Assembly (NCBI RefSeq): GCF_014490555.1
Contig: NZ_CP061032.1
Span: 2,274,497 to 2,338,496 of the forward strand
Source: Corynebacterium lujinxingii
GTDB lineage: Bacteria; Actinomycetota; Actinomycetes; Mycobacteriales; Mycobacteriaceae
DNA length: 64,000 nucleotides
Direction of reading: 5' to 3'
A program made the position numbers and the translations under genes. Position 1 is the stretch's first letter. Each line of letters opens with the position of its first letter. Positions 44,785 through 55,400 of the stretch are shown one piece after another. Under the pieces are notes generated by a model that was given only the letters and a program-made list of their open reading frames with translations, was not told the origin of the DNA and ran no database searches.

Positions 44785-46077
44785 ATGACCACGGTTTTGG
44801 CAGGGGAACGTCCGCAACTCAGCGCACTCGCGGAGCGGTTGTGCAGCACAATTGCGGATGCGCACACGCGGATGACGACGTCGAAGGCGGAGTTGCTCGC
44901 CGCCGTGCGAATGTTCGATCAGCACGGTTTCGCGGCGGAGACCGGGGCGCGCACGACGGCGCAGTTTCTGACGCGGCGGCTGGAGATATCGAATTCGACC
45001 GCGCACGAGTACGTGCACGTGGCGCACCGGCTCGGGCAGTTTCCGTACCTGGAGCAGCACTTCGCCGAGGCCGCGCTGAGTTATTCGGTGGTGCGACTGC
45101 TGCTCAAATACATGACCAAGGAGAACGAGCGCGAGCTGGTGGATCTGGCGCTCGACCTCGGCTATCACGCGCTGGAGGTCGCGCTCTCAGGCCGGGACAG
45201 GCCGGGGGAGGACGAGCACGCGCGCGAATACTACATGCGCGTTCACCCCCAGGACAACGGCGACATCACGGTGCACGGCCGCTTCAACGCCTCGGACGGT
45301 GCTGCCTTCATGGCCGCATTGAAACTCGGCGAGATCGCTTTCTATGAGATGGAGGACAAGCTCGAAAGCGCGTTGCGTCGCGACGACGACAGCATTGCCG
45401 ACTACTCCGTCGACGAGATGCTGGGCGAGGTGCTCGACGTCGAACCTGCAAAGCCGTCGAAGAAGACCGCCTCCGGTTACGGCCTACCCGTTGGGCGCAT
45501 GCTGCTGGACTCGTTTATGGGCATGGTGCACTCGATGCGCACGCGCCCGAAAAATGCGCTGACCACGCCCGGAGCACACGTGAACGTGCTCATGACCACA
45601 GACGGTCGGGCACACATGCCGAACAATGTCGGCGCGCGCTCGGAGACGCTTGCGAATCTCATCGCGAACGCAGATCTGCGCGTGTCCACTGTCGACGACA
45701 CCGGGTTGATCATCAACACAGGCCGCCGATTCCGCCTCGCCAACGCAGGCCAGGTTAACGCGCTGCTCGCGATGTGGGGCGGGCAGTGCGCCGCACCTGA
45801 ATGCACGCACTCACGCTTCATCGAGATCCACCACATCAAAGAATGGGCCGACGGTGGAATGACGGACCTGGAGAACCTGCTCCCGCTGTGTTCCTCGTGC
45901 CACTCGCTGGTCACGGACGGATACCTTGAGACGGTCAAGGACGGGGCGGATGTGCATTTCATTTACATGGACGGCACACGCTACGTTTCCGAGAACTACT
46001 CACTGCCTCGGCGTCAGGATGACGCGATGACGTGGGCGGAGTGCGGTGGCTCGTTCGACGACGACGAGACCGCCTAG
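44785..46077 (+). CDS. DUF222 / HNH endonuclease-domain protein (13E12 type)
   Basis: 430 residues from the ATG at 44785 with GGGGGG upstream. A helical DUF222 domain (residues ~1-300; FGQHGF-like FDQHGFAAETGARTTAQFLTRRL near 38) is followed by an HNH domain: GGQCAAPECTHSRFIEIHHIKEWADGGMTDLENLLPLCSSCHSLV, with Cys pairs and the HH and N residues intact. Such proteins are common in mycolate actinobacteria, sometimes in repeated families; their role is unclear. Its 3' end overlaps azlD by four bases. Confidence 0.87.
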   Translation: MTTVLAGERPQLSALAERLCSTIADAHTRMTTSKAELLAAVRMFDQHGFAAETGARTTAQFLTRRLEISNSTAHEYVHVAHRLGQFPYLEQHFAEAALSYSVVRLLLKYMTKENERELVDLALDLGYHALEVALSGRDRPGEDEHAREYYMRVHPQDNGDITVHGRFNASDGAAFMAALKLGEIAFYEMEDKLESALRRDDDSIADYSVDEMLGEVLDVEPAKPSKKTASGYGLPVGRMLLDSFMGMVHSMRTRPKNALTTPGAHVNVLMTTDGRAHMPNNVGARSETLANLIANADLRVSTVDDTGLIINTGRRFRLANAGQVNALLAMWGGQCAAPECTHSRFIEIHHIKEWADGGMTDLENLLPLCSSCHSLVTDGYLETVKDGADVHFIYMDGTRYVSENYSLPRRQDDAMTWAECGGSFDDDETA

Positions 46078-46421
46078 ACGGCGAGGTTCACCAGCACCAT
46101 GTATGACGCAGTGCCGAGAAAGATGGACAGGTCCGCACGGCGCTTCCAGGCGTGGACGAGCAGCGTCAGACCCAGCGCAGCCAAGGAGGCCCAGAAGCGG
46201 CCGGGATCGCCCGAATGCCCGACCACGGTGTACACGACGAGCACCGTCATCACGCCGACTGGCATGAGCACGGCAAGGAAGTCGATAAACGGGCTGCCCT
46301 TCAAAAACCGCATCAGCGAGAAGGGGAGGGCACGCAGCAGCACTGTCACGATGCCGGCAGGGATGAGCACCGCGGCGACCATGCCGAGGGTGACGCCATC
46401 GGGCAGACCGTATGCGTTCAT
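46074..46421 (-). CDS. AzlD-family subunit of branched-chain amino-acid exporter (BrnE-like)
   Basis: 115 residues with about four helices. VTVLLRALPFSLMRFLKGSPFIDFLAVLMPVGVMTVLVVY matches AzlD. With the AzlC gene one base upstream it forms the two-component LIV-E exporter; in C. glutamicum the pair BrnF-BrnE exports isoleucine, leucine, valine and methionine. No lrp-like regulator is adjacent. Confidence 0.88.
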   Translation of the reverse strand: MNAYGLPDGVTLGMVAAVLIPAGIVTVLLRALPFSLMRFLKGSPFIDFLAVLMPVGVMTVLVVYTVVGHSGDPGRFWASLAALGLTLLVHAWKRRADLSIFLGTASYMVLVNLAV

Positions 46422-46422
46422 G

Positions 46423-47133
46423 TCAGCGGACCCGCCAGGTGAGGAGGTCGTCGATACGCGGTGCCCAGAAGCGAAGCAGCAGAACGCCGAAGTACGCGAG
46501 CAGGCCCGCGATGATCACCTGCCCGGGCACAACAAATGCCGCAAGCACCGCGAGGCCGCCGGCGATGAGCGGGCCGGAAAGGTCGCGGCTGGATTGGAAC
46601 GCCTCGTAGGCAAGCACCGCGAACAGCGAGGTCAGGGCGAATTCGAAGCCTTCGATGTTGTCCGGGATGACGTTGCCCACCAGGGCACCCGCGATCCCGG
46701 AAAGAAGCCAGATCACGTTCACCAGCGCGACGATGGTGAGGATCCGCGGCCCAGTGGGGCGCCCGTGGAGGGTGGAGGTGACGGCATAGGCCTCGTCGGT
46801 GAGCCCGTACGTGACGTAGGCGGTGGGCAAACCGCGCGGCACAACGTCGCGCGGAAAAGTCAGTCCGTAGAAAATGTGGCGGAAATTGACCATGAAAGCG
46901 GTCAGCGCCGACGAGAAGGGGCCGAGGCCGGACACCACCATGTCGATGGCGAGAAATTCCATCGAACCGGCGTAGACGATGGTCGAGAAGATCGGGGCCC
47001 ACCACCAGGCGAAACCGGTCTGCGAGATCAGCAGCCCAAAGGCGAAACCGAGCGGGATCAGGCCGAGGCCAACGAGCCACGAGTCCTTCACGCCGAGCCG
47101 GATCTGCTCCTTTGTTTCACGTGAAACAGCCAC
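46423..47133 (-). CDS. AzlC-family subunit of branched-chain amino-acid exporter (BrnF-like)
   Basis: 236 residues with a GTG start at 47133. LIPLGFAFGLLISQTGFAWWWAPIFSTIVYAGSMEFLAI and NFRHIFYGLTFP are AzlC hallmarks. The first codons (AVSRET) are the parS site 47113-47128. Start overlaps the yqgE stop (TAGTG), so the three genes yqgE-azlC-azlD are coupled. Confidence 0.9.
   Translation of the reverse strand: MAVSRETKEQIRLGVKDSWLVGLGLIPLGFAFGLLISQTGFAWWWAPIFSTIVYAGSMEFLAIDMVVSGLGPFSSALTAFMVNFRHIFYGLTFPRDVVPRGLPTAYVTYGLTDEAYAVTSTLHGRPTGPRILTIVALVNVIWLLSGIAGALVGNVIPDNIEGFEFALTSLFAVLAYEAFQSSRDLSGPLIAGGLAVLAAFVVPGQVIIAGLLAYFGVLLLRFWAPRIDDLLTWRVR
47113..47128. promoter_or_regulatory. parS site, perfect consensus, in the AzlC start region
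   Basis: TGTTTCACGTGAAACA at all 16 positions, spanning codons 3-7 or so of the AzlC gene. Confidence 0.92.
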
Positions 47134-47741
47134 TAATTGTCCTCGAGGTTCGCGGGGAACGTGGCGAACAGGGGCAGGGGCATTGCTTGACGACGCATCA
47201 CGTCACCCCACAAATCTGTACCCGCCGACGCAATCACGTCGGAGGGCAGGGCGGGGGCGACGAACCAGTCGCCGCGCAGGATTTCGTCGTCGAGTTGGCC
47301 CGGGAGCCACTCGGCGTAGCCGGCGAAGACCCGGATGCCGTCGACGTCGCCGGCGAAGTCCTCGGGATCCGCGTTGAGGTTCAGCAGCGCGAGACGGTTG
47401 GCCATGCGCTGGAAGTAGGGGTTCGCGTCGATGTCCACGCCGGGGGAGGTCACGCCGAGTGCGACGGCGGCCTCCGGGCGCACAGGCCCGCCGATGTGCA
47501 CGGCCTGAGGCTTCGCGGCGAGGTCAGCCCAGGCCGGCATGACGTTGGCCACGGCGGTCTCGCTGCGGCGGTTCAACACGACGCCGAGGGTGCGCTCAGC
47601 GCTCTGCTCAATGATCAGCACCACGGTGCGGGCGAACTCGGGCGAGTACATCCCGGGCGCGGCGACGAGCAGCATGCCCGGCTCGGGGTCCACCCGTTCC
47701 ATGGCGTTGAAGAGGCGGTCAGCGTAGAAGTACTCAGGCAT
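47133..47741 (-). CDS. YqgE/AlgH family protein (DUF179)
   Basis: 202 residues, ATG at 47741. PGMLLVAAPGMYSPEFARTVVLIIEQSAERTLGVVLNRRSE and VHIGGPVRPEAAVALG are the DUF179 signature. Role unknown in actinobacteria. Overlaps pcnA by eight bases. Confidence 0.92.
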   Translation of the reverse strand: MPEYFYADRLFNAMERVDPEPGMLLVAAPGMYSPEFARTVVLIIEQSAERTLGVVLNRRSETAVANVMPAWADLAAKPQAVHIGGPVRPEAAVALGVTSPGVDIDANPYFQRMANRLALLNLNADPEDFAGDVDGIRVFAGYAEWLPGQLDDEILRGDWFVAPALPSDVIASAGTDLWGDVMRRQAMPLPLFATFPANLEDN

Positions 47742-49191
47742 GTTCGTTCTCCCACCAGGCTTTGAGTTCGGCAACGGCTTCGTCGTGGTCCAACTCGCCA
47801 CGTTCGAGGCGTAGCTCCTTGAGAAACTTCCACGCTTTGCCCACTTCGGGGCCGGGTTTGAGGTCCAGGATCTGCATGATCTCGTTGCCGTCGAGGTCTG
47901 GGCGCACGCGGGCGAGGTCCTCCTTGGCGGCGATGTCGGCGATGCGCTCCTCGAGGTGGTCGTAGGTGCGCTGCAGGCGGGCGGCCTTCTTGGCGTTGCG
48001 GGTGGTGGAATCGGCACGCACGAGTTTGTGCAGGCGGGGGAGGAGATCCCCGGCGTCGGTGACGTAGCGGCGCACGGCGGAGTCGGTCCACTGGCCCTCG
48101 CCGAAGCCGTGGAAGCGCATGTGCAGGAACACCAGCTGGCCCACATCCGAGATGACGTGCTTCGGGTACTTCAAAGCCTTCAAGCGCTTGCGGGACATCT
48201 TGGCGCCGACCACCTCGTGGTGGTGGAAGGTCACGCCGCCGCCATCTTTGGGGGCGCGGGTGGCGGGCTTGCCGATGTCGTGAAGCAGCGCGGCCCAGCG
48301 CAGCTTCAGGTCGGGGCCTTCGTCCTCCAGTTCGGTGGCCTGGCGCAGCACTGTCAGGGAGTGGCGGTAGACGTCCTTGTGCTGCATGTGCTCGTCGGTC
48401 TCAAGCTGCAGGGCGGGGATCTCCGGCAGGATGAACTGGGCGACGCCGGTGGACACCAGCAGGTCGATGCCCTCCCAGGGACGGGCGCCGAGCATGAGCT
48501 TGTCCAGCTCGGCCTGGACGCGCTCGGCGGTGATCCGCTGGATCTCCGGGGCCATATCGCGCATCGCGTCGTAGACCCGGTCGGCCACGGTGAAGCCGAG
48601 TTGGGAGACGAAGCGGGCGGCGCGAAGCATGCGCAGCGGGTCGTCGCGGAAGGACACCTCCGGCTCCTGTGGGGTGTCGAGCACCTCGATGACCAGGTCG
48701 GCAAGGCCGTTGACGGGGTCGTGGAAGGTCGGGGCGAGGGAGTCGTCGTCAAGCGAGAGCTCGATGGCCATGGCGTTGCAGGCGACGTCGCGGCGCACAA
48801 GGTCGCCCTCGAGGGTGTCACCGAAGGTGACTTCGGGGTTGCGGGTGACGCCGTCGTACAGGTCGGAGCGGAAGGTGGTGATCTCCACGGTTTCGCCCTG
48901 GCGGATCGCGGAGACGGTGCCGAACTCGATGCCGGTGTCCCACACCTTTTCGCCCCACTCGCCGAGGATCTCCTGGATCACGTCCGGGCGGGCGGAGGTA
49001 GTGAAGTCAAGGTCGTGCACCTCGCGGCCGAGCATGGCGTCGCGCACGGAGCCGCCGACTATATATAAGGACTCGCCGCGCGCCGCGAAGAGTCGGGCGA
49101 GCGGCTCCAGCAGGGCAGCGTGCTTTTCGACGACCCCCTGCGCCCGGGCCATCAACGCGGCGGGGGCGAGCGGGTCGTTCGGATCGGGCAT
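47734..49191 (-). CDS. pcnA: CCA-adding tRNA nucleotidyltransferase
   Basis: 485 residues from the ATG at 49191; a GTG 27 bases upstream is possible. Class II polymerase-beta fold: YIVGGSVRDAMLGREVHDLDFTT holds the GG and DxD catalytic motifs, RRDVACNAMAIEL and FRDDPLRMLRAARFVSQLGF follow, and an HD domain (LLHDIGKPATR) lies near residue 300. It builds or repairs the tRNA CCA end. First gene of the Rv3907-type synteny block. Two copies of the dispersed 13-mer inside (48742, 49122). Confidence 0.95.
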   Translation of the reverse strand: MPDPNDPLAPAALMARAQGVVEKHAALLEPLARLFAARGESLYIVGGSVRDAMLGREVHDLDFTTSARPDVIQEILGEWGEKVWDTGIEFGTVSAIRQGETVEITTFRSDLYDGVTRNPEVTFGDTLEGDLVRRDVACNAMAIELSLDDDSLAPTFHDPVNGLADLVIEVLDTPQEPEVSFRDDPLRMLRAARFVSQLGFTVADRVYDAMRDMAPEIQRITAERVQAELDKLMLGARPWEGIDLLVSTGVAQFILPEIPALQLETDEHMQHKDVYRHSLTVLRQATELEDEGPDLKLRWAALLHDIGKPATRAPKDGGGVTFHHHEVVGAKMSRKRLKALKYPKHVISDVGQLVFLHMRFHGFGEGQWTDSAVRRYVTDAGDLLPRLHKLVRADSTTRNAKKAARLQRTYDHLEERIADIAAKEDLARVRPDLDGNEIMQILDLKPGPEVGKAWKFLKELRLERGELDHDEAVAELKAWWENEHA

Positions 49192-49281
49192 GTCGAAAAG
49201 CGTTCCTCGGTTTGTCACCTTGGACACGATACTCGTCGCCGCCGCGCGTGAAGTACCACAACCGGCCGGAAGCCGGATAGC

Positions 49282-50076
49282 ATGGCACGAATGAGTGAGA
49301 ATACGCGGCCTGTACCGGGCCCCTCCGGGAACAAGGGGGGATCCGGCGGGCGGCGACGTTCGCGGAAGCGCCGCGGCGGCAAGCCGGCCCAGAACAAAGG
49401 CGGGCAGAACAATAGCCAGAAGCAGGGCGACGGCGAGGAGAACAAGAAGAAGCCGAACCGCCGCCGGAACCCGAATAACCGGCGGGGCAGGGGTGGCCGC
49501 GGCGGGCAGCGTAACCGGAACCGCAACCACAACCGCAGGCATTCGCATTACGACCGCAGGCACGACTCGTCGATAGAAACGCGCGACGAGACCTCGGCCG
49601 GCGGTCTGGTCGTCTCCGGCATGGCGGAGGCGGTGGGCAAGGACGGCAAGGTGGACATGAGCCGCATCTACGTCGCGCTCATCGGCCGCCTGGACCGACG
49701 CGGGCGCCTGCTGTGGTCGATGCCGAAGGGGCACGTCGAAGACGGCGAGCACCAGTGGGCGACCGCGGAGCGCGAGGTGTGGGAGGAGACCGGCATTTCC
49801 GGCGAGGCCTTCGACACCCTGGGCACGATCGACTATTGGTTCGTCTCGGACGGGGTGCGCATCCATAAGACGGTGCACCACAACCTGCTGCGCTTTGTCG
49901 ACGGCGTGTTTAACGACGAGGACCCCGAGGTCACCGAGGTGGCGTGGGTGCCGATGAGCGAACTGATGGAGCACCTCGCGTACGCCGACGAGCGGAAACT
50001 GGCGCGTATCGCCTACGACCGCATGCCGGATCTGGCACGAAAGGAAGTCGCCGCCGGAAGGGCTACCCCGCGATGA
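49282..50076 (+). CDS. mutT4: NUDIX hydrolase, MutT4-like, with basic N-terminus
   Basis: 264 residues from 49282 (or 261 from 49291). The first ~100 are very Arg/Lys/Asn/Gly-rich and probably disordered and nucleic-acid binding. The NUDIX box reads GHVEDGEHQWATAEREVWEETGI (near residue 152), with GxxxxxEx7REVxEE intact. DETSAGGLVVSG, RGRLLWSMPKGH and IDYWFVSDGVRIHKTVHH match M. tuberculosis MutT4 (Rv3908), and the position beside pcnA is the same. Overlaps the next gene (ATGA). Confidence 0.9.
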   Translation: MARMSENTRPVPGPSGNKGGSGGRRRSRKRRGGKPAQNKGGQNNSQKQGDGEENKKKPNRRRNPNNRRGRGGRGGQRNRNRNHNRRHSHYDRRHDSSIETRDETSAGGLVVSGMAEAVGKDGKVDMSRIYVALIGRLDRRGRLLWSMPKGHVEDGEHQWATAEREVWEETGISGEAFDTLGTIDYWFVSDGVRIHKTVHHNLLRFVDGVFNDEDPEVTEVAWVPMSELMEHLAYADERKLARIAYDRMPDLARKEVAAGRATPR

Positions 50077-52430
50077 TGCGGCGCAGCACTCGGCTGGCAG
50101 CGGCGGCGCTCGCGCTGGCGCTGACGGCCCCGCCGGCGCGCGCTGTGCCGGCCGTCCCGCTCAGCCCGGACAACCCCGAGGTGGCGGACCAGTGGGTCAA
50201 CGAGGCAGTGCGCCCGGGCGAGGGCGAGCTCGCGAGCATTGAGCTTGTCGACGCCCCCACGTCGGCCTCCGCACACGATCCGTTTCACGTGAAACTTCGC
50301 ATTACGAATCACACCGACGAGACGTTGAACACGCTCAAGGTCGTGCCGCGCCGCGCGGCCCCGGTCGCATCCGTGGTGGAGCAGCGCGTCGCCGCGGTGG
50401 CGGGTGTTGGCGAGTATGAGCCGATGGGGGACGAGGGGGTCGTCGATAAGCAAATCGCTCCGGGCGACAGCGTGGAGACGGAGATGACGCTGAGGGCGCC
50501 CGGGGGGATCGGCACGTATCCGATGCTGCTTGAGCTTGTCGACGCCACCGGCACCACCCTGGACACCGACCGTTTCCACCTCGGTGTGCGCGGCTCGGAA
50601 GACGACGTGGAGCCGGGCGAGATCACCGCGCTATACCCGGTCAGCGCGCCGGTGGACATCGTGCCGGGGGAGACGGGCGAGGCCCCGGAGAACCCGCCGC
50701 TGGTGCTCGAGTCGGAAAATCTGGCCGACCAGCTCGCGGCCGGCGGGCGCCTGGACGCGCTGGTGGAGCAGTACCTCGACGCAGTGCAAACGCCCGAGGT
50801 GGGTTACGCCACGTGCATGGCGCTTGACCCCGCGCTGGTGGACACCGTGGACCGCATGGCCGGCGGGTACACCGTCAGCGACACCCGTAACGCCGTGGTG
50901 GAAGAGCCGAAGCGCCTGCGCGACAGCTGGGGCTCAGGCGAAGACACGGACGCCGCCCCGGGCAGGGGAGCGGACGACGCGAAGGCGTGGCTGGACAAGG
51001 TCCGCCAGGTCTCAGAGCAAGGCTGCACCGTCGCGCTGCCGTGGGCGAACGCGGACCTCAACGCGGTGGCGCGCACCGGTGACGAGTGGCTCATGCGCGA
51101 GGCTGTGGAGCGCGGGCCGTTCGCGCTGCAGCGCGTGCTGGGCAACGCCGGGACGATCAACACCGTGGTCACCGGCCCGGGATACGTGGAACCCGAGGCA
51201 GCGCCGGCGCTCGGCTGGGCAGACCACACCCGCTCCAGCGTGCCCGACGGCGGCATGCAGGCGGCGTGGGAGGAAGCACACACCGGTGGCGACCCCCGGC
51301 CGCAGCAGCCGGTGCGGGTCCTCGCCGCGCAGAACCCTTCGGCAGAGCGGTTCTCCTGGATCGCGCCCGGGGTGATGCAGGTCGGCTACCAGGACTCGCT
51401 GGCCGCGGTGCTGGCGTCGACGGGCACACACCCCGACACACCCGGCTACACCAACCCCAGCCTGCGTTTCGACGCCACCATCGACTCAAAGAAAGCCCGC
51501 GACATCAGCGCCGCCGCGGCCATGCGCCAGGCCGCACGCGACAAGGTGCTGATCAACCCGCCGGCAACCTGGGACGCGGACACCGCCACGGTGCTGCTTG
51601 GCACCGTCGCGAGCATCATCGCCGACGGCACGTCGCGGCCAGTCTCCTTCGGCGACTACCTCGCAGCGCCTCCCGACGTCGCCCCGGCGGAGCACACCGG
51701 CACGAACTTCCCGGACCCGGCCGCCTACACCGACGCGGAGATCCTGCAGGTCACGCAACAAAACGGCTTTATCAACGACATCACCGCGCTCATGGTGCCG
51801 GACCCCGCGATCGCGCTGACCCGCTACGGCTTCACCCTCCCGCTGCGCCGCGACATGCTCACCGCACTGACCACGAACGGCCGCCGCGCGCTCTCGCTTT
51901 ACGACGACACCACCCGCGCCACCGGCGAACGCCTCGCCGCGAGCCGGACCACGCTGAACGAGTTGCGCGACTCAGTGACGTTGATTCCGCCGGGGAATGT
52001 GTACACGCGGGCGTCGTCGTCAAGCCCGCTGCTCATCGTGGCACAAAACGGCATGCCGCTGCCGGTGCGCACGGAAATCCGGTACTTCGGGCCGGACGAC
52101 GCGCGGCTGAACGTGCCCGGGGCACTGAAGATCCCGGCGCGCGGGTCGGTCACGGTGCAGATGACCGCGGACCTGCCGGAATCGAACCGCGGCACCGAAC
52201 TGCAGCTCTACCTCGCGGGCGCGTCGGGCCAGCCGATTTCCACACCGGTGGACATTGCGGTGCGCACCGCCGGCGTCGAGCTGCGCGGCTGGGCGGTCGC
52301 TGCGGCACTGGTCGCGGCGGCGCTCGCGTTGGCGCTGCTGACACGGTTCAAACGCAGCAAGGCGCCGCCAGACCGGCGCGCCACCTCCAGACCAGCACAA
52401 CGAACCACACGTGAACGGAGACAACCGTGA
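50073..52430 (+). CDS. DUF6049-type secreted membrane protein (Rv3909-like)
   Basis: 785 residues; ATG at 50073 overlapping the NUDIX gene stop. Signal peptide RLAAAALALALTAPPARA, a long extracytoplasmic part, a C-terminal helix (GWAVAAALVAAALALALLTRF) and a basic tail. Between mutT4 and murJ it corresponds to M. tuberculosis Rv3909, a protein of unknown function thought to act in cell-wall synthesis by association. A parS-like site (50281-50296) and two dispersed 13-mers (50439, 52013) lie inside. GTGA overlap with murJ. Confidence 0.88.
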   Translation: MMRRSTRLAAAALALALTAPPARAVPAVPLSPDNPEVADQWVNEAVRPGEGELASIELVDAPTSASAHDPFHVKLRITNHTDETLNTLKVVPRRAAPVASVVEQRVAAVAGVGEYEPMGDEGVVDKQIAPGDSVETEMTLRAPGGIGTYPMLLELVDATGTTLDTDRFHLGVRGSEDDVEPGEITALYPVSAPVDIVPGETGEAPENPPLVLESENLADQLAAGGRLDALVEQYLDAVQTPEVGYATCMALDPALVDTVDRMAGGYTVSDTRNAVVEEPKRLRDSWGSGEDTDAAPGRGADDAKAWLDKVRQVSEQGCTVALPWANADLNAVARTGDEWLMREAVERGPFALQRVLGNAGTINTVVTGPGYVEPEAAPALGWADHTRSSVPDGGMQAAWEEAHTGGDPRPQQPVRVLAAQNPSAERFSWIAPGVMQVGYQDSLAAVLASTGTHPDTPGYTNPSLRFDATIDSKKARDISAAAAMRQAARDKVLINPPATWDADTATVLLGTVASIIADGTSRPVSFGDYLAAPPDVAPAEHTGTNFPDPAAYTDAEILQVTQQNGFINDITALMVPDPAIALTRYGFTLPLRRDMLTALTTNGRRALSLYDDTTRATGERLAASRTTLNELRDSVTLIPPGNVYTRASSSSPLLIVAQNGMPLPVRTEIRYFGPDDARLNVPGALKIPARGSVTVQMTADLPESNRGTELQLYLAGASGQPISTPVDIAVRTAGVELRGWAVAAALVAAALALALLTRFKRSKAPPDRRATSRPAQRTTRERRQP
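50281..50296. promoter_or_regulatory. parS-like site (CGTTTCACGTGAAACT)
   Basis: The 14-base core GTTTCACGTGAAAC is perfect; both outermost bases differ from consensus. It is the origin-nearest of the seven sites in the window, about 9 kb from parB. Confidence 0.75.
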
Positions 52431-55400
52431 CAGCACGGGACAATTTGCGCCGGCGCATTGTCACCCCGGCGCCGCCTGCACCAGTGCCCGCACCCCGCGA
52501 GCCGAAGCAGCAGCGCGGCGCGGGCACCGGCGCGCCGGACAAGTCCCTGCTGACCACCAGCCCCAAGGGTGAGACGATCGCGGGTGAGCCCGCTGCCGTG
52601 CCCGTGCCCACCCCGGAGGCAGAGCCAACGGACAACGAAAAGGTCGTGCGCGCCACCGGCTCGATGGCGGTGGCCACGCTGATTTCACGCATCACCGGCT
52701 TCATCCGCACCGTGCTCATCGGCGCAGCGCTCGGCGAGGTCGTCGCGTCGGCGTTCAACACCGCCAACACGCTGCCGAACCTGATCACGGAGATCGTGCT
52801 CGGCTCGGTGCTCACCGCGCTGGTGGTGCCGGTGCTGGTGCGCGCGGAGAAGGAGGACCCCGACCGGGGCGCCGCGTTTATCCGCCGCCTGTTCACGCTC
52901 ACGCTGACGATGATGACGGTGGTCACCCTCATCGCCGTGGCGGCGGCACCGTGGCTGACGGAGATGATGCTGGACGAGGATTCGACCGGCAACCTGGTCC
53001 AAACCACCTCGTTTGCCTACCTGCTGCTGCCGCAGATCTTCTTCTACGGCATGTTCTCGCTGTTCATGGCCATCTTGAACACCAAGGAGCACTTCCGGCC
53101 CGGCGCGTGGGCTCCGGTGGCAAACAACGTGGTCTCCATCGCGGTGCTCGCGGCGTATATGGCGCTGCCGGGGCAGTTGAATCCGGCTGCGCCGTCGTCG
53201 GTAAGCAATCCGCACGTACTGCTGCTGGGCCTCGGCACGACGCTCGGCGTGGTGGTGCAGTGCCTCATCATGTTGCCGGCGCTGCGGAAGCTGAGCATCG
53301 ACCTGCGGCCGCTGTGGGGCATCGACGAGCGGCTCAAGCAGTTCGGCGGGATGGCGCTGGCGATTATCACGTATGTGGCGATCAGCCAGTTGGGCTACGT
53401 GATCACCACCCGCATCGCCTTCTCCGCGGACGCGGCGGCGCAGTTTATTTACCAGCAGCACTGGATGCTGCTGCAGATGCCGTACGGCATCATCGGCGTC
53501 ACGTTGCTCACCGCGATCATGCCACGTCTGTCGCGCAACGCGGCCGACGGCGACGACAAGGCGGTTGTCGACGACCTGACGATGGGCACGAAGCTCACCT
53601 TCATCGCCCTGATCCCGATCATCATCTTCATGACGGCACTGGGCCCGGACATCGCCCACGCCCTGTTCGCCTACGGTCGCTTCAGCCCGGAGGCCGCCCA
53701 CACCCTCGGCCTGACCATTAGCGCCTCTGCGTTCACGCTCATCCCGTACGCGCTGGTCATGCTGCACCTGCGCGTGTTCTACGCCCGCGAGGAGGCGTGG
53801 ACGCCGACGTTCATCATCGCCGGCATCACCGTGACCAAGGTGGCGCTTTCCATGCTCGCACCGCGTATCGCCAGCGAGCCGCAGCACGTGGTGGTGCTGC
53901 TCGGCGCCGCCAACGGCTTCGGCTTTCTCGCCGGCGCGATCATCGGCGCGATGCTGCTGCGCCGCAAACTGGGCACGCTGAAGTCGCGGGACGTCTTGCG
54001 CACGTCGCTGTGGGCCGCGGGTTCCGCGGTCGTCGGCGTGGCAGTGGTGTACCTGGTGCGCTGGTTGCTTCGCGACGTCGCCGGCCTGCACCTGCCCGAA
54101 GCCGTGGGCCGCCTCATCGGCGCGCCGAGCCTGGGCAGCCTCATCGAGGTTGTCGTTCTCGGCCTGCTGTTCCTCGTGGCCACCGGCCTGGTGCTGTCGC
54201 GCTCGAAGCTGCCCGAGGTGCAAAACCTGGGCTACGCGCTGCAGCGCATCCCGGGCCTGGGCAAGTTCATCCGCCCCGACGACGAGCGCGCCCTCGAGGT
54301 GGGCGAGGCGGACCCGCGCGATGTGTCCACCCAGTTCCTCGGCGCCGACACGTTCAACGCGTCGCCGGTGCCGCCGCCGATGTCCGCCGGTGTGGTCCGC
54401 GGGCCCCGTCTGGTGGCGGGCGCGAGCGTGTCCGACGGCCGCTTCCGCCTCATCCGCGACCACGGCGCCACCACCGGCGCGCGCTTCTGGCAGGCCCGCG
54501 AATTGACCACCGGCCGCAGCGTCGCGCTGACGTTCGTGGACACCACCGGCACCGCCCCGATGGCGCCGGCCACCCCGCGCGAGGCCGCGCTCAACGCCGC
54601 CGGGGTCGCGCGCCGCACCCGCAAGCTGGCCAACCTCAACCTGCCGGCCGTGGCCGACAATGTGGAGATCCTGTCCTACCGCTCCGGCGCGCTCATCGTC
54701 GCGGACTGGGTCGAAGGCTCCTCGGTGAAGGCCGTCGCCGAGTCGGGCCAGACGCTGCACACGGAGGCCGTCGCCAACGCGCTCGCCCCGCTCGCGGCCG
54801 CCCTGGCCACCGCGCACGAGGCAGGCGTCCCGCTCGGCCTAGACAACCGTCAGCAGTTGCGTATCGACGAAAACGGCTACGTCCGACTCGCCTTCCCGGC
54901 CGTCTTGCCGGACGCGACTCCGCCGACCGACGCCGACGCATTCGCCGCCGCGCTCGAACTGCTGACCAGCAACGTCACCTCCGACGAGCTCGACGAGATC
55001 ACCGCCCGCACGCGAGCGCTTGTCGACGCCGACGCGGTCGACCAAGACGCCTTCAGCGAGATCGAGCGCGCCCTGCGCGAGGCCGCGAACCTGCCGGGCT
55101 CGCGCCGCCGCGACAAGGAGGACGACACCCCGACCGACACCATCCCGGTCGTGGACATCCCCGAGTACGTCGAGCCGGTCGAGGAGCACGTCGAAGACCC
55201 GGACGCGATCCGGGGCGGCTTTGGCAGCCGGCGCTACCGTCCGGTCACCGTCGGCCTGCTCACGCTCGTCGCCGTCTCCGCCGTGGTGCTCATCGGCGTG
55301 CTCACTACCTACCTGGTAGACCTCGTCTCCGGCGACGACGCCGACACCGACCCGGTGCCCACCGCCGCCACCTCCGCCGTGCCGGAGCCGCGCGTGCCGG

